Below, in pieces: positions 58,150-64,000 of a DNA stretch of 64,000 bases; position 1 is the stretch's first letter, and every line of letters starts with the position of its first letter. The DNA lies in contig JAYMGJ010000281.1 of assembly GCA_037178675.1 (NCBI GenBank), positions 1-64,000 on the forward strand, written 5' to 3'. A program made the translations under genes and the position numbers. The DNA comes from Scleroderma bovista (Eukaryota > Basidiomycota > Agaricomycetes > Boletales > Sclerodermataceae). The notes below the pieces were generated by a model that was not told where the DNA came from, did not search any database, and was given only the letters and a program-made list of their open reading frames with translations.

Positions 58150-60346
58150 TCAGCAGGTGGTAAACAGAGCAAGGGCGATACTACGAGCAGAAATGAGCAT
58201 AAGAATGAAGGCAGTGGCACTGCGGAATCTGCTGGCGTCGTACGAAACGTTGTGCGACAAACACAGGATTACATACATAGATTGGCTGACTACGCACCAG
58301 CTGTGAGCGTTTACGTAATGTTGAGAGCCTGTGGTTTCGCCTCTCTCCCACTTGCGCCGCCACGATATCACAATCTCTCGAGCACGACAAGAAGACCTTT
58401 TGTACCGCATACATTCACTCACGACTATGCTGGGATAATTTCGTGTGGAGATGTGGCCCTCTAAATGGCCTCGGAATACCCGCGGTCGTCCGCAGGGATC
58501 ATCTCTCTGAAGTTGGTGAAGAAATATCATCCTAAGCGCTCAGCGAGGTGGCGACAAAGTACAATTTCATTCGCACATGTGTGGGCTGTTCTATTAGCCT
58601 TCCACGCGCGTGCGACAGACTGCGTTCATCAGATGGAATCTCTTGAACTCTATTTTCCCCTTCCGTAAATTCGCGGTGCACTCCCGGGTCAGACTGCGAT
58701 GCAAATGGTTATCTGACACGATTAGTAGCAAGGGGAAATCCAATTACGCAGAGATCCCTTGCAAGTGGGTCAGACTAGTCGTTCTCCGGGGTCTGCCTGT
58801 AATAAAGTTTAGGGTGGACAATGGGCAATTGGAATGGATAATTTTTCTGATCTAATATCAAGGACCAGGTATACTTTGTGTGGCATGAAGCATACCTGGT
58901 CCTTGATATTAGTCAGCCTATTGGACACAGTGGACAAAGCTGAATCTGGCTAAGGACAAGGCAACAAGAAGATCCGGAAATGGTCGCAGGTGTTGTACAC
59001 TCTATTATTTCGTCACCTGGAAAGTCGGAATCATCCAGAGTCTGTTGATGAAAATGAATATGGTGGATAGCGTGTTGTTCATACTACCAAGAACGGGCAG
59101 CAGTAGGTGTCTCATAAATGTTTTGGAACAAAGCTAATAGAAACTGTATGATAACTGGATCCGACGACACCAGTATGTCAATCTGATTTCACTTGGTGAT
59201 TGAGGCTAAATGAGCCATGCTAACAGTTGTCAGAACTCCTGCGAAAGCAAGTGCCGGCAGGTCATTCGTTATTTGAAGATGGTTTTTGCCTGATCCGCAG
59301 CCGTAAACGCTCTCTGCGGAAATAAAATTCTACATGACCTTATGATGAACATCGAAATCGGTCTCGTCGAGGTACCTCGCTCTCTATTATCGGTCTTGAC
59401 ACTGTGCGAAATCTCCTACGAGTTCTTTGTGCATTTCCGGGGATGATAGAAGCTGGCGAGGATCTTTTGGAGACACTAAAGAGGTATCACTTGGATATGT
59501 TTTCTGGCTGCATCCATACCGGGGTGAGTGGGTCTTTTGCATTATTCTAGCCATCATTTGGCGAACATGAACGAAGATCATGACATTGAGAATCCACACA
59601 TAATCCAACTGATCGTTCAACCAGTATGTTCCTTTTGTCTTAATAATGGCATCCCCAAACTTAGGTGAGGTGCCAGTGGAACCCGTGATTACCATCAGCA
59701 AGAAAAAGAACTGTGGAATGACCTGTCCCAAGTGGTCTTGGACTCTGTTGAGCCATATGTGAACTTTTTCAGTGATCACTACCCTCAACTGTACAGACAG
59801 TAGAGTGAGTGTCTATAGTAGTTGTTTGCCTGCTAATTGATGTCGCGGATAGAACCCAGTGTGATCGACAACACTGGGCTGCATACCTTTCTGCGTCAAC
59901 GGTTTCAATGCAACCGAAACAGCAAACGAGTCACGGAGTTGTCAGACACCCTTGAAGAGTCGCATGGTGCACTAGCAGCGCCATCAGTTGGCATAACCAG
60001 ATTTCGCCATCCACTCTGCGCACAGACCATGTACACGTAGTACTGTATTGTGGTGCTTTGCCCCAATTTTAGATACGCCTACTTGGAAGCCCACTTGGTT
60101 GCGGTTAGCCCTGGAACAATTGTCAAGGATGATGTGATGCTTGTGGTGTGGCGTTGCGTACACGCTAGAACCTACAGTGGGGCACCAGGTGACCCTGCCA
60201 GCATTCACGGGCGGGACATGGGTTCATGTAAACAGCGACATACTAGCTTTCTTTGGAAAGTTTGATGTGGTCTCCCATGGACCAGGTACTGGTGAGATCG
60301 GAGGAGAGTTGTCCCTCTTCACCGGAACTTGTGGGGGTTGAATGAA
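58150..60346. other. Region without a confident gene
   Basis: Minus-strand segment 59387-59788 and plus-strand segment 59837-60040 have modest open frames, but I see no family or consistent splice pattern. The segment 58150-58530 contains the NLR upstream region and any promoter. One perfect inverted repeat (58852-58912) is listed separately. Confidence 0.4.
58852..58912. repeat. Perfect 21-bp inverted repeat (hairpin)
   Basis: The arms 58852-58872 and 58892-58912 (core TATCAAGGACCAGGTAT) are exact reverse complements around a 19-nt loop. It is isolated in noncoding DNA between two genes. It could be a transcription terminator-like hairpin, a small MITE relic or a hairpin RNA source. Confidence 0.9.
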
Positions 60347-61250
60347 TTAGACAGGAGTTCGGTGGATGTCACCGCCCGGGCCTTCCCCACTAAATGATTC
60401 GAAGGCGTTTTCACATACCTCTACAACTTCTCTTATACAGGAATTGACTTGTTCAGTTAACATAGCGCTTAAAGGACCTTTTACCATTTCATTTGCTTCA
60501 TTTCTCAGTGCACCCCGCATTGTAATTTCCACTGACAGAACTTGACGAATCTGTACTGGCCACAGCACCCATCGAATCGTAGGTTTCGAGATGCGTATAG
60601 GGAGAATAATTCCTGACTAAGTTCGTCGCGACTACACGTCAGCGTCCATTTCATGGATCAGTACTCACTGGTATCGTATGATGTGGCGGAAGAGATGCAT
60701 CTCTTGATATGCCCTCCAGGACAGAAATGACTGGACGCTGGATGATATGCGCTGATTTGATGGACGGAAAACGGTACAGTATGTGGAACTAAAAATTGTA
60801 CTAAGGAAGCTGCACTCACCCATGTCGTCGACGCTGGTTTTGCTGGGCCTGTGCTGTCTATACCAGCATATATCTCTACCTCCATGTAGTCATCCTTTGC
60901 GTTTACGGAAGTCGAAGAGGAAGTCTTCTCGTACAACGCAGGGTGCAGTTCCTCAAAAGACGATAGTAACAGTGGAGGATCAACCACCCCTTCCACGAAA
61001 TGCGGCGCGGCTTTTTGAAACTGTGTCTGGCCCATAAGCTTGAATGCAATATACAGATGAGTAGATACTGCTGGATCTCCGGCCACTTCGCGCATTGTAA
61101 GTAGAACCATTCAAGTCAGTCAGTCAATGGCAACGTAAATGCGCCATACCTGAATGCCCGCAACCGTGGCCTTGTCTAATAGTTCCTCGGCACCTTCAAG
61201 GAGTCTCCCGTAGTATTCGATACGGTAAGCGGCAACCGAAGGACTCCGAG
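60347..61250 (-). CDS. Hypothetical multi-exon protein (partial model)
   Basis: A plausible spliced model on the minus strand uses exons ending at 61150 (EYYGRLLEGAEELLDKATV), 60820-61070 (THLYIAFKLMGQTQFQKAA, ELHPALYEKTSSS), 60669-60788 and 60347-60531 (RGALRNEANEMVKGPL). The introns would be GTATGG..., a 31-nt GTGAGTGC...TTTTAG and GTGAGTAC...TGTCAG. The final exon ends GGDIHRTPV-stop. Upstream exons toward 61500 are unresolved. No family is recognised; helices dominate. It is on the same strand as the neighbouring genes. Confidence 0.45.
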
Positions 61251-61499
61251 CATGAACTGAAGTTTGACCAAAAAACAAGATGGCAGCCCACGACAACCTG
61301 GATTGTGAACGCATTGCGCGTCGTCCAAGCACGTCGAATAGCCTTTGCACGTTCAATGCAGGACCGCGTCCAAGCTAACAAGCTGGATGAAGTTCGGTAC
61401 AAACGCTTTAGAGCAAGCATCAATGACAAACAACCACAGAAAGGTAACTGGGGATGTCCCCTGGCACTGAATTTGAAAGTCGCACGATTTGCCATCTCT

Positions 61500-62099
61500 A
61501 CTCTTTCCTACTTACATCTCTGGCTCGGCAAGCCCGTCCCCCAAACCAGCTTCCTGGTTCAAGCCTACAACTATTATCAATGCCTCTTCATCCCAGACCC
61601 ACCGCGCCGCATGCCGATTGGACTTGACACCTGAATAGTTCGTCGCCAGATTGTCTGTCTAATAGTAAGTGCCTCGGATCCATGGTAATCATGACACTGG
61701 TGGTGAAAGAGACTCTACTCCATCCCTATTACCTATGAACACGGAGGTGCGACACGAGCAGATGACCCTGGGTCGGATGCGCTGAGCTTCAGTACATAGA
61801 AACCAATTGAATTCGCAAGGGCGGGCCGGGATGGGAAACCAAAACTAGCTTTTAACGTGAAGATGTTGAAAAAGTCTAATGCGATCTCCTAAGGCACGTT
61901 CTGTCAGGGACCTTCATCTCCATGGACAAAAAAACATCACACGATGATCGGATGTGGGAAATTTGGCACATGCACACACATATGGAGGGTTTACACATTC
62001 ATTCAACCATAGATCTTGGTCGTCGTCTACGTCTAATTGGAATTCCACGGACCCGCGGGGAGTCCATCGCACGCTACCACTACCACCGAGGTCCGACGC
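61500..62099. other. Intergenic region downstream of the phosphatase gene
   Basis: I see no convincing coding sequence or repeats. It would contain the 3' end of the phosphatase transcript and the upstream part of the hypothetical gene. Confidence 0.4.
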
Positions 62100-63842
62100 T
62101 CATTCCGCCTTGCCGGCTGCCAGCGCCTCTTGAACCGTCTTGGTGTCCTCTACGATCGCCTTGACAACATTGAGGGCGGCCCCGAAATGAGGGAAGAGAA
62201 TGTGTGGAATTTTCTCGCGCTTGCAGTACTCTGCGAGATCCGTCTCTCCGTCTCCTCTGTCCATGACAAACAACGCGTCCGCATGCTTCGCAGCGGACAA
62301 GTCTGTATGGCATACATTCAGTGATAAGTGAAATGGGATAAATTTGGGTTGGGTGGCACGATGGACGATAGGGATGTTGATAAACAAACGAAGTAGACGT
62401 ACCGGAGACACCGTCGCCGAAGAAAAAGAGCGTGGGTGGATTTGGGAGGTCACGATAAGGCAAGATCGCCTGCGACTTGTCGTGGCCGAAATTACTGCAT
62501 TATATGTACCATCATTTTTGATATGATTGGCACACAAAAGAATGCGCGCAGGAACCATGTGGCGGCAAGTCCGATCAAATATCAGATATAACGGAGATTC
62601 ATTTTCCACCCATGACCGCGACGGTAGGATATCGATATCAACAGTTTTGAGAAATCGAAATATCGAAACGTTGTTCACGCATATAGTATGCACATCCACG
62701 AACGTGTCACAAAATTACTCAGTTCGTGGCAGCTCGCCATAGCAGCGGGGACATATAGCAACATACCTGGTAGGATGCCGATACTGGATGCTCCACGTCC
62801 CATCCGAACGTATATCCACATCATTGGATATAATATCAATTTCGGCAGCTTCCTCGGGCGTAACCGTCGCTGAGAGCACTGTCCGAATGATAGGTTCCAT
62901 TCCACTGGAAAACAAAAGCACAAATGTGGCGTGAGCGATCGAGTCCCACGTCAAAAGGCACGAGGGAGCGCGCAATAAGGTTGCAGAAATGAAGGGGTGG
63001 GGTGTTGTGGCAACGAGGGGCGTCTAATCCCAGTGCGCGCGCTTATCATGATGTCTAATTGTTCACTGACCTGGATACGATCACCACAGGGATATCGTTT
63101 GACCTGCAGTACCTGTAGAACTCCCTAAACCCAGGGTCCAGCTTGATGTCTGCAAATAAAATAAATAACCCTCCGTCGTCAGCACCAAGGTTGGCAACGC
63201 AGAGTAAGCGAGGTAAAGCTTCGGTGATATCCCAAGCAAGCGGCGCAAACGTGTCTGAACGGAGAGAGAGAACGAAACGAAACGCACTCTGTTTCAGAAC
63301 CTGCTTGCACTCTTCGAACGTGTGCCCGTTTTCAACGACGCTGTCCAGCATCTCGCGAAACGCATCTCTAAATGATAGTGACCGAAAAAAAAAAACGGGG
63401 ACCAAACGATATCACCGATATTAGCTGACAACGCCTCATATAACCTCAAACGAAGACCGGAAACACCGTGCACAAAACAGCCACCAAGTGATGGTGACCC
63501 TAAAAAAGACTCATCACTTACTTGAATGCCTTTCGCCCGTACAGCACATCTGCGTTTCCAGCTCGGCGTTTTTCCTTGCCATATCCGAGGAAGTCAGTCA
63601 AGTCTGCCACAGATAGCGTGAAATGGAAGGGTAAGGAGTCATGAAAAGAAACAGCGTACAGTCATTGGAATCGTAGGTGGTGATGGTGCCATCCCTGCGG
63701 CGATGCACCGGTGATTTCGGCGTATGTGAGTGATAGTGAAAGAATGGGTGAGGAGTGGGCGTTACCAGTCACTCAGGACGACGAATTTCTTGTCCTTGTG
63801 GAGGGGAGGGTATGGGAGGGCGCTTTCTGGCGCTGCGGACAT
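62100..63842 (-). CDS. HAD-family phosphatase, Pyp1/YNL010W-like (261 aa, 8 exons)
   Basis: Exons on the minus strand: 63766-63842, 63660-63694, 63522-63603, 63288-63367, 63071-63149, 62767-62904, 62403-62494 and 62100-62302. They sum to 786 nt, an exact 262 codons. The protein begins MSAAPESALPYPPLHKDKKF and shows HAD motif I as DWDGT, motif II VVIVSSGMEP, the lysine in FGHDKSQ, and motif IV FFGDGVSDLSAAKHAD. Order and length match the yeast Pyp1 (YNL010W) polyol phosphatase family, soluble enzymes that remove phosphate from small sugar-alcohol phosphates. The substrate here is inferred. No stops or frame errors: an ordinary, apparently functional host gene. Confidence 0.88.
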
Positions 63843-64000
63843 TCTACTGAGTATGATGAGAGGTTGCGAAAGTTGAGGAAGCGAAGAGTGTGGAGCGAGA
63901 GTTGATCACATCTAATCTTATCATCGTCATCGCTTTGCAAACGTGCGCCAGGCGTCGAATTGAAATAGTAACAAGGGAATACAGTGGACATTAATATCAA
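63843..64000 (-). promoter_or_regulatory. 5' upstream region of the Pyp1-like gene
   Basis: The 158 bp between the ATG and the window edge hold the presumed leader and proximal promoter. No clear TATA box stands out, and another gene could begin beyond 64000. Confidence 0.4.

Noticed and set aside
58150..58530. Minus-strand ORF of 126 codons upstream of the NLR gene
   Set aside because: The sequence has no coding-like composition or domain and probably includes the NLR promoter and leader.
61305..61634. A plus-strand protein-coding gene of 109 codons
   Set aside because: It is antisense to the better-supported spliced minus-strand model and has no recognisable domain.

Overview
The window comes from a filamentous basidiomycete, most likely an Agaricomycete (mushroom-forming fungus). 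The evidence is many 31-70 nt GT-AG introns, a NACHT-WD40 NLR-like gene, a FunK1-type fungal kinase, a Plavaka-type DNA transposon and Copia and Gypsy LTR elements. No bacterial or organellar features are present.

Layout. Positions 1 to about 50.3 kb form a dense island of nested, mostly decayed transposable elements with almost no host genes. From left to right it holds: a Copia element cut by the window edge (1-3823), inserted in a long solo LTR (3824-5001); a giant foldback element (5315-8027 and 22165-22918) split by a 14-kb Plavaka element (8028-22162). The Plavaka element carries a transposase, a divergent accessory ORF, a FunK1 kinase and a DUF6532-like gene, and was itself hit by two solo LTRs. 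Next come a truncated hAT transposase (22958-24258), a 414-bp MITE (24261-24674) and a Gypsy element (24675 to about 34798) carrying a hAT-type MITE and two solo LTRs. A second large inverted-repeat element (34799-36785 and 46062 to about 47400) is split by a second Copia element (36786-46061). That Copia contains a 140-bp MITE, a tRNA-derived SINE and a solo LTR, and the solo LTR contains a further 308-bp insertion. Tandem-repeat DNA continues to about 50.2 kb.

From 51 kb onward the sequence is host-like. It holds a multi-exon NACHT-WD40 gene with 29 WD repeats (51180 to about 58110, minus), an unrecognised multi-exon gene (60347 to about 61250, minus) and a complete eight-exon HAD-family phosphatase resembling yeast Pyp1/YNL010W (62100-63842, minus).

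How the parts relate. Many insertion boundaries can be fixed from target-site duplications, restored reading frames or an empty site on the opposite inverted-repeat arm, so insertion order can be read: foldback, then Plavaka, then LTRs; inverted repeat, then Copia, then LTR, then the 308-bp insert. Four elements (Plavaka, the foldback and two MITEs) share CATCAG-type termini, and three of them have 2-bp target duplications. This suggests one Plavaka-like transposase family mobilised all of them. The most unusual observation is the Plavaka element acting as a vehicle for a FunK1 kinase and a DUF6532-like gene. A second is that nearly all in-frame stops in the decayed genes are TGA in arginine-compatible positions, as expected from CGA to TGA deamination.
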